Source: Nocardia gamkensis NBRC 108242
Lineage (GTDB): Bacteria > Actinomycetota > Actinomycetes > Mycobacteriales > Mycobacteriaceae
Length of the DNA: 64,000 nt
Assembly (NCBI RefSeq): GCF_001612985.1
Contig: NZ_BDBM01000019.1
Span: 62,001-126,000 of the forward strand
Reading direction: 5' to 3'
The position numbers and the translations under genes were made by a program. Positions 35,523-43,686 of the stretch are shown here, in pieces; within the stretch, counting starts at the first letter, position 1, and each line of letters starts with the position of its first letter. Below the pieces are notes generated by a model. It was given only the letters and a program-made list of their open reading frames with translations, did no database searches and was not told the DNA's origin.

Positions 35523-36668
35523 ATGACGCTGTCCCACCAGCAGCACCGCGCCCCGGCGCCCGATCAGGTCGCCGTCCGGGTTGTCGACTCGGACGTGCAC
35601 CCCGTGCCACGGCGCCGCGAACTCGTGGAGTACATCCCGGAGCCGTATCGCAGCTCGTATTTTCTCAGCCACCGGGTCGGCGAGACGATCATCTACGACG
35701 CTCCCGACTACGCGCATTCCTTCGCGATGCGCGTGGACACCTTTCCCGCCGACGGCGAATTCCCCGGTAGCGACCCGGAACTGGCCTTCCGGCAGTTGAT
35801 CGTGGAAGCCGGCTCGGACATCGCGATCCTCGAGCCCACGGTCAAGGCCACCCGCCTTCCCGAGGCCACCCAGGCGTTGGCGACCGGAGTCAACCACTGG
35901 CTGGCCAATCACTGGCTGGACCCGGAGAACAACTGGCACCAGCGGTGGCGCGGCTCGATCTGCGCGGCGATCGACGACCCGCACGGCGCGGTCCGCGAGA
36001 TCGAGCACTGGGCCGGGCACCCGTACATGGCGCAGATCCTCATCAAGGCCGAACCACGCCCGGCCTGGGGCGATCCGAGGTACGACCCGATTTGGGCGGC
36101 GGCCACCAAGCACGATCTGGTGGTCAGCTGCCATCTCGGCCGCGGCGCCTACGAGACGATGCCCATGCCGCCGGTCGGTTTCCCCAGCTACAACCACGAC
36201 TTCATGGTCACCTACTCGTTGCTGGCGGCGAACCAGATCATGAGCCTGATCTTCGACGGGGTGTTCGACCGTTTCCCGACGCTGCGAATCGTGTTCGTGG
36301 AGCATGCCTTCACCTGGATCCTGCCCCTGATGTGGCGGATGGACGCGATCTACGCAGCGCGCAGGTCCTGGACCGGAATTCGGCGCAAACCGTCGGAATA
36401 CGTCAAGCAGCACATCAGATTCACCACCCAGCCACTGGACTATCCCGAGGACAAGACCGAACTCACCCGGGCGTTCGAATGGATGGAGGCGGACAAGATC
36501 CTGCTGTACTCCTCGGACTACCCGCACTGGACCTTCGACGACCCCCGCTGGCTGGTCAAACACCTCCCGGCATACGCCCGCGACCGCGTGATGTACCGCA
36601 ACGGCATCGAGACCTATCACCTGCCGGAGACGGTGCCCGCCATCGACGGCCAGAGGCGGGTGTTCTGA
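35523..36668 (+). CDS. Amidohydrolase family protein (amidohydrolase-2/decarboxylase type)
   Basis: 381 residues, ATG at 35523 with GGGAGA. N-terminal VRVVDSDVHPVPRRRELVEY is the classic D-x-D-x-H start, LVVSCHLGRGAYE the central His region, and ILLYSSDYPHWTFDDPRW carries the conserved Asp. It is the apparently active partner of the adjacent altered paralogue. Likely hydrolysis or decarboxylation of a ring-derived carboxylate; the exact reaction is not known. Confidence 0.92.
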   Translation: MTLSHQQHRAPAPDQVAVRVVDSDVHPVPRRRELVEYIPEPYRSSYFLSHRVGETIIYDAPDYAHSFAMRVDTFPADGEFPGSDPELAFRQLIVEAGSDIAILEPTVKATRLPEATQALATGVNHWLANHWLDPENNWHQRWRGSICAAIDDPHGAVREIEHWAGHPYMAQILIKAEPRPAWGDPRYDPIWAAATKHDLVVSCHLGRGAYETMPMPPVGFPSYNHDFMVTYSLLAANQIMSLIFDGVFDRFPTLRIVFVEHAFTWILPLMWRMDAIYAARRSWTGIRRKPSEYVKQHIRFTTQPLDYPEDKTELTRAFEWMEADKILLYSSDYPHWTFDDPRWLVKHLPAYARDRVMYRNGIETYHLPETVPAIDGQRRVF

Positions 36669-37061
36669 GTGCCGGACGAATCCGAGACGCCACGGCTGGC
36701 ACAAGGGCGCGAGCACGTCGTCGCGACCGTCGACGAGATCCCCCCGGGCTCGTCCAAGGTGGTGCCGATCGGCAGGCACGGGGTCGGCGTGTACAACGTC
36801 GACGGGACCTTCTACGCCATCGCGAACTACTGTCCGCACGAGGGCGGCCCGCTGTGCGCGGGCCGCGCCCGCGGACGCACAGTCGTCGACGAGTCCGTTC
36901 CCGGTGACGCGGTCATGGTGCGGGACAAGGAATACATCTACTGCCCCTGGCATCAGTGGGGTTTCGAACTGGCGACCGGCACCACCGCGGTGAAACCCGA
37001 GTGGAGCATCCGCACCTATCCCGTCCGGATCGTCGGCGACGACGTCGTGGTCATGGCCTGA
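36669..37061 (+). CDS. Rieske [2Fe-2S] ferredoxin-like protein
   Basis: 130 residues, GTG start directly after the previous stop. Rieske ligands are clear: C-x-H in NYCPHEGGPLC and C-x2-H in YCPWHQWGFEL. It is a stand-alone ferredoxin-sized protein with an acidic N-terminus. It may donate electrons to an oxygenase; no Rieske oxygenase alpha subunit is visible in the window. It could instead serve an unusual role with the adjacent amidohydrolases. Confidence 0.92.
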   Translation: MPDESETPRLAQGREHVVATVDEIPPGSSKVVPIGRHGVGVYNVDGTFYAIANYCPHEGGPLCAGRARGRTVVDESVPGDAVMVRDKEYIYCPWHQWGFELATGTTAVKPEWSIRTYPVRIVGDDVVVMA

Positions 37062-37069
37062 GGCGCCGC

Positions 37070-37963
37070 GTGAACAGCGAAATCGGCGCCGCGGGCGTGT
37101 CCTCGGTGGAGATCAACGGCGGCAAGGTGGTGTACGAGGTCCTCGGTGACCGCGGCGAACTCGTCGTCCTGACGCCGGGCGGCCGGTTCGGCATGGACGT
37201 GCCGGGATTGCGCCCGCTGGCCGAAGCCATCGTCGCCGGCGGCTACACGGTGCTGCTGTGGGACCGCCCCAACTGCGGCGGCTCCGATGTGCAGTTCTAC
37301 GGGCAGACGGAGTCGCACATGCGGGCGCAGACGCTCGACGGCTTGCTCGCCGTGCTGGGCGCGGGCCCGTGCGTGCTCGCGGGCGGATCCGGCGGCGCCC
37401 GCGACTCGATGCTCACGGCCATGCTCTACCCCGACCGGGTGAGCAAACTGGTGCTCTGGAACATCGTGGGCGGCATCTACGGGGTGTTCAACCTGGGCGC
37501 GTATTACGTGCTGCCCAGCCTGCAGGTCGTGCGCGGAAGCGGCGTCGCGGGCTTGCCGCGGCTGCGGGAGTGGCGCGAGCGTATCGCCGCGAACCCCGCC
37601 AACGAGCAACGCCTGCTGAACCTGGACCGCGACGAGTTCGTGAAACTGTCGTTGCGCTGGCTGGGCGCCTATGTCCCGAAGCCGGGACAGACGATCCCCG
37701 GCGTGGACGACGAGATGTTCGACCGCATCCGCGTCCCCACGTTGATCATCCGTGGCGGGGCGGGGGATCTCGACCATCCCAAACGCACGTCACTCGAGGT
37801 GAGCTGCCTGATCGAGGGCTCGACGCTGATCGATCCACCGTGGCCGGAGGATGCCTGGGAGCGCGCGATCGAGGAACGCGCCGCCGGGAAGGTCGTCCAC
37901 TACAACATGTTCGACACCTGGGTGCTTGCCGCGCCCGCGATCCTGAAGTTCCTGGACGGCTGA
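37070..37963 (+). CDS. Alpha/beta-fold hydrolase
   Basis: 297 residues from a GTG at 37070, eight bases after the Rieske gene. VVLTPGGRFGMDVPG replaces the usual HG oxyanion motif. The nucleophile elbow is VLAGGSGGARDSML (Ser near residue 108). LIIRGGAGDLDHPKRT gives the acid. No clear catalytic His motif (GHxP) is visible near the C-terminus, where PPWPEDAWER stands instead, so the mechanism may differ. Last gene of the P450-amidohydrolase operon. Confidence 0.87.
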   Translation: MNSEIGAAGVSSVEINGGKVVYEVLGDRGELVVLTPGGRFGMDVPGLRPLAEAIVAGGYTVLLWDRPNCGGSDVQFYGQTESHMRAQTLDGLLAVLGAGPCVLAGGSGGARDSMLTAMLYPDRVSKLVLWNIVGGIYGVFNLGAYYVLPSLQVVRGSGVAGLPRLREWRERIAANPANEQRLLNLDRDEFVKLSLRWLGAYVPKPGQTIPGVDDEMFDRIRVPTLIIRGGAGDLDHPKRTSLEVSCLIEGSTLIDPPWPEDAWERAIEERAAGKVVHYNMFDTWVLAAPAILKFLDG

Positions 37964-38004
37964 TGGCCGGGCCCCCATGGTTGCCCCGCGCCCGCTCGCC
38001 CCGT

Positions 38005-38478
38005 TCACCGGGTGAGGATTCGTACCTCGCAGTTCAACGATGCCTCCAGGGCGGTGTGGATCCGGCTCTCCGGCACCCGTTCCAGGTCGGACTCGAGCAG
38101 CGTCACCGACACCACGTCGAAGCCGTCGGCGTCCGGCGCCCGGGTGATCTCACCGGTCACGCCGAAACCGGCCAGGACGCCGTGGGCGTCGTCATCGGTC
38201 CCTCGGCTGGCGAAGGTGACCACACCCGCCACCGGGGCGGTGCCGAACGCCGCGGCGCACACCCGCACCGCCTCGCCCATCGCGGCGTCGGGATCGTCTG
38301 TCTCGACCAGCAATCGGACTTCACGTCCTCCCGTGGGCCGCGCCGCCGGATCGTCGTCCATGAGCTGGGCCGGAATCGAGGCGGCGTGGGCGCGCAGCTC
38401 GGCCGACCCGTCCGCCATCTGCGCCGCGGTGAGCTGCCCGGCCGGGTCGACATTGATACGCAGCACCGCGGTTCTCAT
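38005..38478 (-). CDS. Conserved protein of unknown function
   Basis: 157 residues from the ATG at 38478 (MRTAVLRINVDPAGQLT). Longer in-frame extensions run antisense through the next gene and are rejected. The middle (about residues 50-80) has REVRLLVETDDPDAAMGEAV and the end SRIHTALEASLNCEVRIL, suggesting a ferredoxin-like alpha/beta fold. I do not recognise the family. It is divergent from the NuoF-like gene and convergent with the hydrolase. Confidence 0.65.
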   Translation of the reverse strand: MRTAVLRINVDPAGQLTAAQMADGSAELRAHAASIPAQLMDDDPAARPTGGREVRLLVETDDPDAAMGEAVRVCAAAFGTAPVAGVVTFASRGTDDDAHGVLAGFGVTGEITRAPDADGFDVVSVTLLESDLERVPESRIHTALEASLNCEVRILTR

Positions 38479-38550
38479 GGCGGAAAGCGTAACCGCCGCA
38501 TCCGGACGACGGGGCGTCCCTCGCTCGGAATCCAGCCAGAAGAGGTTGCC

Positions 38551-39852
38551 ATGCAAGAAACTGTCGAGCCGGTCGCGGGGCTCACCGTGGCCCCCGCGCC
38601 CGGCTGCGTGCCGCGCCTGCTGCGGATGAGCGACAGCGCCGAAGATCTCGCCGCGTACCGGGAGGCCGGAGGCTACCTGCCGCTCGGCTCGGTCGAGGCC
38701 GTGCTGGAAGAGGTGCGGCGCAGCGGGCTGCTCGGCCGTGGCGGCGCGGCATTCCCGATCGCGATCAAACTCACCGGCGTCCGGGACGCCGGGCGGCGCG
38801 GGCGCGAGACCGTGGTCGTGGCCAACGGCGAGGAGGGCGAACCCGCCTCCGTCAAGGACAAGTGGCTGATGCGTCACCGCCCGCACCTGGTGCTGGACGG
38901 AGTGCGCCTGGCAGCGGCTATCGTCGACGCGCGGCGGGCCTACGTCTACGTCTCGGATCCGGAGTCCGCGCGCTGTATCGACGCCGCGCTGTCCGAACTC
39001 GACGCCGCCGGAATCGGCGAGGTCGCCATCGAATTGGTCACCGTCGACCCGGCCTATGTCGCCGGTGAGGAGACCGCGGCGATCCGGGCGATCAACGGCG
39101 GCCCCGCGAAGCCCTCCGACAAGCCGCCGCGACCGTTCGAACAAGGGGTCGACGGGCTGCCGACGATGGTCGGCAATGTGGAGACCCTGGCGCATCTGCC
39201 GTTCATCCAGCGGCACGGCGCCGCCGCGTTCCGTGCGGTGGGCACCGAGCATTCCCCGGGTACCTTCCTGGCCACCGTCACGGGAGGCGGGCGTCCGCCC
39301 GCACTGTACGAACTGCCGCACGGCACGAGATTCACCGATGTCCTCGCCCTGCACGGCGTGGCGTCCGAGAGCGTGCGCGGCGCACTGATGGGCGGCTATT
39401 TCGCGGGCATGCTCGACCGCGCGGTGCTGACGGCCACCCTGGACCACGAGTCGATCCGGGCCCTCGGCAGCGGGCTCGGGTGCGGGGCGATCTCGGTGCT
39501 CACCGACGAGTGCCCCGTCGCCGTGGCCGCGGCGGTGCTGAGCTACTTCGACCGCGAGAACGCGGGCCAGTGCGGGTCCTGCTTCAACGGGACCGCCGCG
39601 ATGGCGGCGGCGGCCACCGCGCTGCGTGACGGGCAGGCCAACGCCGCGGACATCGAACGATTGCGGCGATGGTCGGTGGTGCTGCGCGGCCGCGGCGCGT
39701 GCGGAACCCTCGACGGCGCGGCCAACGCCGCGGCCACACTGCTGGCGCGGTTCGGCGCGGAGGTCAGCGCGCATCTCGACGGCCGCTGCCCCCTCTGCGC
39801 CTGCGGTGTCCGGGTGGCCGAGCGACCCTTCGGCGTGGAAGGGGTGGCCTGA
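38551..39852 (+). CDS. NuoF-like NADH-binding flavoprotein (51-kDa complex I subunit family)
   Basis: 433 residues from ATG 38551. FMN/NADH module: SGLLGRGGAAFPIAIK and VVVANGEEGEPASVKDKWLM; SLBB domain around GRPPALYELPHG; Fe-S region QCGSCFNGTAAMAAAA with a distal Cys in GRGACGTLDG. The usual CxxCxxC of NuoF reads CGSCFNG, so the third Cys is missing, while a C-terminal CPLCAC motif is present and may complete the cluster. It is a soluble homologue outside any complex I operon. It probably reduces the ferredoxins encoded directly downstream. Confidence 0.9.
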   Translation: MQETVEPVAGLTVAPAPGCVPRLLRMSDSAEDLAAYREAGGYLPLGSVEAVLEEVRRSGLLGRGGAAFPIAIKLTGVRDAGRRGRETVVVANGEEGEPASVKDKWLMRHRPHLVLDGVRLAAAIVDARRAYVYVSDPESARCIDAALSELDAAGIGEVAIELVTVDPAYVAGEETAAIRAINGGPAKPSDKPPRPFEQGVDGLPTMVGNVETLAHLPFIQRHGAAAFRAVGTEHSPGTFLATVTGGGRPPALYELPHGTRFTDVLALHGVASESVRGALMGGYFAGMLDRAVLTATLDHESIRALGSGLGCGAISVLTDECPVAVAAAVLSYFDRENAGQCGSCFNGTAAMAAAATALRDGQANAADIERLRRWSVVLRGRGACGTLDGAANAAATLLARFGAEVSAHLDGRCPLCACGVRVAERPFGVEGVA

Positions 39853-40112
39853 TGAGGATTCGTCTCGACCGCACGCTGTGCGACGGATTCGGCCTGTGCG
39901 CCAAGCACGCGCCCGCGCACTTCTCGCTCGACGACTGGGGCTACGCCGCGCTGGAGGGGACCGGTGTCGTGGCCGCGGCCGACCAGGACGCGGTGCTGCG
40001 CGCGCTGCTGGATTGCCCCGTGCACGCCATCATCGCGATGCCCGAACCCGAAGCCCCCGCTCTCCCAACGGTTCCGGCGGCCGACGGGGCGGGTCAGGAG
40101 CCGCTTCGATGA
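39852..40112 (+). CDS. Ferredoxin, [3Fe-4S] type with C-terminal tail
   Basis: 86 residues, start overlapping the NuoF-like stop (TGATG). Cysteines at 10 and 16 (RTLCDGFGLCAKHA) and 55 (LLDCPVHAIIAM) define the cluster. The last 25 residues (EPEAPALPTVPAADGAGQ) are a Pro/Ala-rich tail not seen in the other ferredoxins. Likely electron acceptor of the NuoF-like protein. Confidence 0.9.
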   Translation: MRIRLDRTLCDGFGLCAKHAPAHFSLDDWGYAALEGTGVVAAADQDAVLRALLDCPVHAIIAMPEPEAPALPTVPAADGAGQEPLR

Positions 40113-40192
40113 ATGAGCACGGCAAGCGTGGCGGCGCACATCGGCACCCCGCGTCGGCGATCCGCCGGGCAGACCGGGTGCCGGTTCGATGA
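40109..40192 (+). CDS. Putative microprotein, copy 1 (MNEHGKR...)
   Basis: 27 codons, ATG overlapping the ferredoxin stop (ATGA) and stop overlapping the next micro-ORF (ATGA). It begins MNEHGKRGG and contains ASAIRRADR. The next frame encodes MSEHGKRAE with ASAVRTAGR at the same spacing. The two frames differ partly at synonymous positions (for example GAG/GAA in the shared EHGKR). No known family; expression and function are unproven. Confidence 0.4.
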   Translation: MNEHGKRGGAHRHPASAIRRADRVPVR

Positions 40193-40287
40193 GCGAACAC
40201 GGCAAGCGGGCGGAACACACCGCAACCACGGCATCGGCGGTTCGCACGGCGGGCCGGTCACACTGCGAGACGAAGGCGGCGCGATGA
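40189..40287 (+). CDS. Putative microprotein, copy 2 (MSEHGKR...)
   Basis: 32 codons, linked to copy 1 and to the following ferredoxin by ATGA overlaps. It shares the EHGKR start and the ASA-[IV]-R-x-A-x-R block with copy 1. The tail ends CETKAAR. The two copies could be a duplicated coupling peptide or relics of a duplicated gene start. The unbroken chain of overlaps over four frames argues against pure chance. Confidence 0.4.
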   Translation: MSEHGKRAEHTATTASAVRTAGRSHCETKAAR

Positions 40288-40475
40288 GGATCGAGGTCGA
40301 TTACCGGGCCTGCGAGAGCAACGGCATCTGCGTGGGCATCATCCCCGAGGTGTTCGAACTGGACGACAAAGACGAACTGCACGTTCTGCGGCCGGAGGTG
40401 ACCCCGGACGTCGAATCCCCCGTGCGTGACGCGGTGGCGCAATGCCCGCGCGCCGCCATCTCGCTCATCGAGTGA
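40284..40475 (+). CDS. Ferredoxin, [3Fe-4S] type
   Basis: 63 residues, ATG overlapping the micro-ORF stop. Cysteines in YRACESNGICVGII and VAQCPRAAISLIE. The acidic middle (ELDDKDELHVLRPE) resembles P450-type ferredoxins. It is the last gene of the NuoF-ferredoxin unit and convergent with the acyl-CoA dehydrogenase pair. Confidence 0.92.
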   Translation: MRIEVDYRACESNGICVGIIPEVFELDDKDELHVLRPEVTPDVESPVRDAVAQCPRAAISLIE

Positions 40476-40578
40476 TCCTGGGGCCGACACCCGACCGGCG
40501 GCCGGTCGATTCGAAATACGCTGGTGCGCAATGGGTTCACGGTCGGCGGCGTGAGCCGATGCCGACCGGGCGGGCCCG

Positions 40579-41757
40579 TCACTGCCGGGGCAGGCCGAGG
40601 ATCCGCTCGGCGATGATGTTGCGCTGGATCTCCGAGGTGCCGCCCGCGATGGTGCCCGCGAAACTGCGCACGAACCGCTCGAACCAACCCGGCGCGGTCT
40701 CTTCCAGGTTGAACACGCTGTGCCGCGCGGTGACATCGGGATGCGGCAGACCGTTCGGCCCGGCGGCCGCCAGGGCGTGTTCGGCCCCGCGTTGCACCGC
40801 TTCGGATCCCAGCAATTTGAGCACCGAGAGCGCGGCCCCGTCGTCTTCGCCGCGGGCGGCCTTGGCAAGCGCGTCGGATCCGAGCAGGCGCAGCGCGTGC
40901 GCGTCGAGCACGAGACCGGCGTAGCGATCGGCGGCCACGGCGGTGTCCGGCCGGAAGTCGGCCAGCAGGCCGTCCAGCCGGTCGGCGAAACTGAGCCACA
41001 GCAGCGTGCGCTCGTGCCCGAGCGAGCCGTTGGCCACCCGCCAGCCCTTGTTCAGCTCGCCGACCAGGTTCTCGGCGGGCACCTCCACCTCGGTGAAGAA
41101 CACCTCGTTGAAATCCAGGTCGTCCGGATCGCACACCGAGGCGAACGGACGGCAGCGCACTCCGGGCACATCGGTCGGAACGAGCAGGGCCGAGATGCCC
41201 CGGTGTTTCGGCGCGTCGGGATCGGTCCGCACGAACGCGAGCACGACGTCGGCATCGTGCGCGCCCGAGGTCCAGATCTTGTGCCCGTCCACGACGAACC
41301 GGTCACCGCGCAGGACCGCCCTGGTACGCAGGCCGGCCAGATCCGAGCCCGCCTCCGGCTCGCTCATCCCGAGCGCGGCGGTGAGGTCGCCGCGCAGGAT
41401 CGGCACCGCCCAGCGCCGCTGCTGCTCCGGCGTCCCGAAGGTGATCAGCGAGGCGGCGACGATACCCACGCCCTGCGGATTGAAGTTCTCGTAGATGCCG
41501 CGCCGGGCCAGCTCCTCGCGATGCACGTACTGCTGGAGGATTCCCGCGTCGCGGCCGCCGAACTCCGGCGGGTAGCCCGGCACCAGCCAGCCGTGCTCGA
41601 ACAGCAACCGCTGCCACTGCCGCGCCCAGTCGGGGACATGGGAGGTCGATCGCGGACGTTCGCCCGCCGCGGCCTGCGGCGGCAGATGCCGGTCGAGGAA
41701 TTCGACGAACTCGGCGCGGAACGCTTCCACATTGTCATCGAAGCTCAGCTGCACGGT
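40579..41757 (-). CDS. Acyl-CoA dehydrogenase, FAD-binding subunit type
   Basis: 392 residues from a GTG at 41757, chosen because the paralogue at 54339-55514 begins at the equivalent residue (MQLTFDPDVEAFRAEF against VQLSFDDNVEAFRAEF). Conserved blocks: ALGMSEPEAGSDLAGLRTRA, VVDGHKIWTSGAHDADVVL and C-terminal RSFAGTIAGGTSEIQRN. It overlaps the smaller partner (41735-42730) by 23 bp. Such large/small pairs form alpha2beta2 dehydrogenases in mycobacterial steroid catabolism, acting on bulky ring-containing CoA esters. Confidence 0.94.
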   Translation of the reverse strand, partial: TVQLSFDDNVEAFRAEFVEFLDRHLPPQAAAGERPRSTSHVPDWARQWQRLLFEHGWLVPGYPPEFGGRDAGILQQYVHREELARRGIYENFNPQGVGIVAASLITFGTPEQQRRWAVPILRGDLTAALGMSEPEAGSDLAGLRTRAVLRGDRFVVDGHKIWTSGAHDADVVLAFVRTDPDAPKHRGISALLVPTDVPGVRCRPFASVCDPDDLDFNEVFFTEVEVPAENLVGELNKGWRVANGSLGHERTLLWLSFADRLDGLLADFRPDTAVAADRYAGLVLDAHALRLLGSDALAKAARGEDDGAALSVLKLLGSEAVQRGAEHALAAAGPNGLPHPDVTARHSVFNLEETAPGWFERFVRSFAGTIAGGTSEIQRNIIAERILGLPRQ

Positions 41758-42730
41758 ATTCCCTCGCAATCGTGGCGCGATGCTCGTCGGCGCCGCCGAG
41801 GAGCAGTTCCCCGGCCTTGGCCCGTTTCAGCGCGAACTGCGCATCGTTCTCCCAGGTGTAGCCCATGGCGCCGAAGAGCTGAAGGCCGTGCCGGAAGACC
41901 ACCGCCTGGCACTCGCCCGCGGCCGCCTTGGCCATGACGGCGGCCAGATGCCGCCGCGGATCGCCCGCGGCGACGGTCAGCGCGGCCCAATAGGTCAGCG
42001 CGCGCGCACGCTGTACGGCGACGTGCATGTCGGCGGCCTTGTGCGCGACCGCTTGGAACGCGCCGATCGGCTTCCCGAACTGGCGGCGCACGCCGACATG
42101 CTCGACGACCAGGTCCAGCACCCGCTGACACGCTCCCACCATGGTGGCCGCCAGGCCGGTGAGCGCGACCTCCCTGGCGTGCCGCACATCGCGGTCGAGC
42201 CGGTCGCCCGCATCGACGCGTACCTGTTCCAGCGTCACCTGGGCGACGTGCAGCAGCGGGTCGAAGACCGTGATCCGGCGCGCGGCGACTCGATCCGCGG
42301 GAAGCACGAACACCCCGGCCGGGGTAGCGACCGCCACCCGTTCGGCCCGGTCGCCGTCGAGCGCTTGGGCGGTGCCGTTCAAGATCCATGTCGCCCCGTC
42401 GCGATGCGCCGAGATGCCGTCGAACACCGCGGTTCCCGCCGTCGCGGGGTCGGGATCACCGGTCAAGGGCGCGTAGTGGGTCATCGTGGCCAGGTAGGGT
42501 GTCGGATCGGTGGCTCGCCCCAGTTCTTCCAGCAGGATCGTCAGCTCGACCGTGTCACCCGGGTCGGTCAGCGAGGTCCACCCCTGGTCGCGATAGACCT
42601 TCCACAGGGGCCCGGCATCCGCGCCACGATCGGCGATGTCCCTGATCAGCGCGGCGGGACAGTGCCGCGCGAGCACCTCGCGCACAGTGTCCTGCCACAA
42701 ACGCTGATCGGAGTCGAACTCCAGCAACAT
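41735..42730 (-). CDS. Acyl-CoA dehydrogenase, small partner subunit
   Basis: 331 residues from ATG 42730 (MLLEFDSDQRLWQDTVREVL); an upstream ATG adds a non-conserved 25 residues. Acyl-CoA dehydrogenase fold with QRVLDLVVEHVGVRRQFGKP and LQLFGAMGYTWENDAQFALK near the C-terminus. It lacks the GGTSEIQ block of the partner, as in heteromeric FadE pairs where one subunit is catalytically incomplete. A two-mismatch operator copy lies 54 bp upstream. Confidence 0.92.
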   Translation of the reverse strand: MLLEFDSDQRLWQDTVREVLARHCPAALIRDIADRGADAGPLWKVYRDQGWTSLTDPGDTVELTILLEELGRATDPTPYLATMTHYAPLTGDPDPATAGTAVFDGISAHRDGATWILNGTAQALDGDRAERVAVATPAGVFVLPADRVAARRITVFDPLLHVAQVTLEQVRVDAGDRLDRDVRHAREVALTGLAATMVGACQRVLDLVVEHVGVRRQFGKPIGAFQAVAHKAADMHVAVQRARALTYWAALTVAAGDPRRHLAAVMAKAAAGECQAVVFRHGLQLFGAMGYTWENDAQFALKRAKAGELLLGGADEHRATIAREYRAAELR

Positions 42731-42783
42731 CCGATCGTCCTCCTCGACGACTGTCCGGGAAACCCGTTCCCTCGCATCGTATT

Positions 42784-42798
42784 GAGAATATGGTTCTT
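42784..42798. promoter_or_regulatory. Candidate operator GAGAAT-ATG-GTTCTT
   Basis: Two mismatches from the palindrome. Located between the divergent acyl-CoA dehydrogenase pair and the TetR gene, with an extra ATTCTC half-site at 42822-42827. It could serve both directions. Confidence 0.5.
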
Positions 42799-42934
42799 CA
42801 TTCAAGATAATAGTAGTTTCAATTCTCAGATGCTAAGCGCCGGAGGCGAAGAATGAGGGTTCCGAACGAGTATCATGCGGTGATGCGTGGTTCGCGGCGA
42901 ATGCGGGCGAGTCGGCGCGCGGGACGCGGCGACC

Positions 42935-43597
42935 ATGACTGACGTGGAGGGGCGGCGCGAGCCTGCCTGGAAGCAGCGCGCGGTGGAGCGGTCGCTGCGA
43001 ACAGCGAAGCTGCGGGCCGGGCAGCGAGTGCAACGGTTCCTGGACGCGGCGCAGGCGATCATCACCGAGAAGGGCAGTACGGATTTCACCGTCCAGGAGG
43101 TCGTCGACCGGTCGCGGCAGTCGTTGCGCAGCTTCTATCTACAGTTCGACGGCAAGCACGAACTGCTGCTCGCACTCTACGAGGACGCGCTAGGCCGCAC
43201 CGTGGAGCAGATCCGGGCGGCCACGATCAACAGCGGCGAACCCCTGGACCGATTGCGGACAGCGGTGGAATTGCTGTTCCAGTTGTGCCGACCGGATCCG
43301 GACGCGCGGCGGCCGCTGTTCACCGAGTTCTCACCGCAGCTGCTCAGCTCCCATCCCACCGAGGTCAGGATGGCGCATGCGTCGCTGTTCGCCCTGTTCA
43401 CCGAGCTGATGACGGACGCGCAGACGGCGGGAAGGCTCACCGCCGCCGCCAATCCGCGCCGTCTCGCCGCGATGATCATGCATACGGTGATGTTCACCTC
43501 GCAGCCGGCGAACGCGGATCCCGACGCGAAACCGCTCACGCCCGAGGAGGTCTGGGCCTTCTGCGCCCACGGCATCACGGGCCGCCGCACGTCCTGA
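42935..43597 (+). CDS. TetR/AcrR family transcriptional regulator
   Basis: 220 residues from ATG 42935; an earlier GTG-like start is possible. Helix-turn-helix at about residues 25-70: AGQRVQRFLDAAQAIITEKG, then VQEVVDRSRQSLRSFYLQF and GKHELLLALYEDALG. The C-terminal ligand domain includes RRPLFTEFSPQLLSSHP. It is flanked by GAGAAT-type sites upstream (42784) and just downstream (43600, before the reductase gene). It lies near the centre of all the operator copies, which makes it the best candidate for the regulator of that motif; this is inference. Confidence 0.92.
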   Translation: MTDVEGRREPAWKQRAVERSLRTAKLRAGQRVQRFLDAAQAIITEKGSTDFTVQEVVDRSRQSLRSFYLQFDGKHELLLALYEDALGRTVEQIRAATINSGEPLDRLRTAVELLFQLCRPDPDARRPLFTEFSPQLLSSHPTEVRMAHASLFALFTELMTDAQTAGRLTAAANPRRLAAMIMHTVMFTSQPANADPDAKPLTPEEVWAFCAHGITGRRTS

Positions 43598-43599
43598 GC

Positions 43600-43614
43600 A
43601 AGAATGATATTCTC
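43600..43614. promoter_or_regulatory. Candidate operator AAGAAT-GAT-ATTCTC
   Basis: One mismatch from the consensus, three bases after the TetR stop and 73 bp before the reductase gene at 43687. Places the ferredoxin-NADP reductase under the same control as the catabolic operons. Confidence 0.6.
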
Positions 43615-43686
43615 CTATGTAGATAATTTGACTTACACTTCCGGTGGGCCCTGGCGGTTCGCGCCATACTTCGAGGAGGTCGGCCG

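Noticed and set aside
34266-36953. 895-codon minus-strand frame over the amidohydrolases
   Set aside because: Shadow frame; plus-strand amidohydrolase, P450 and Rieske motifs are clear.
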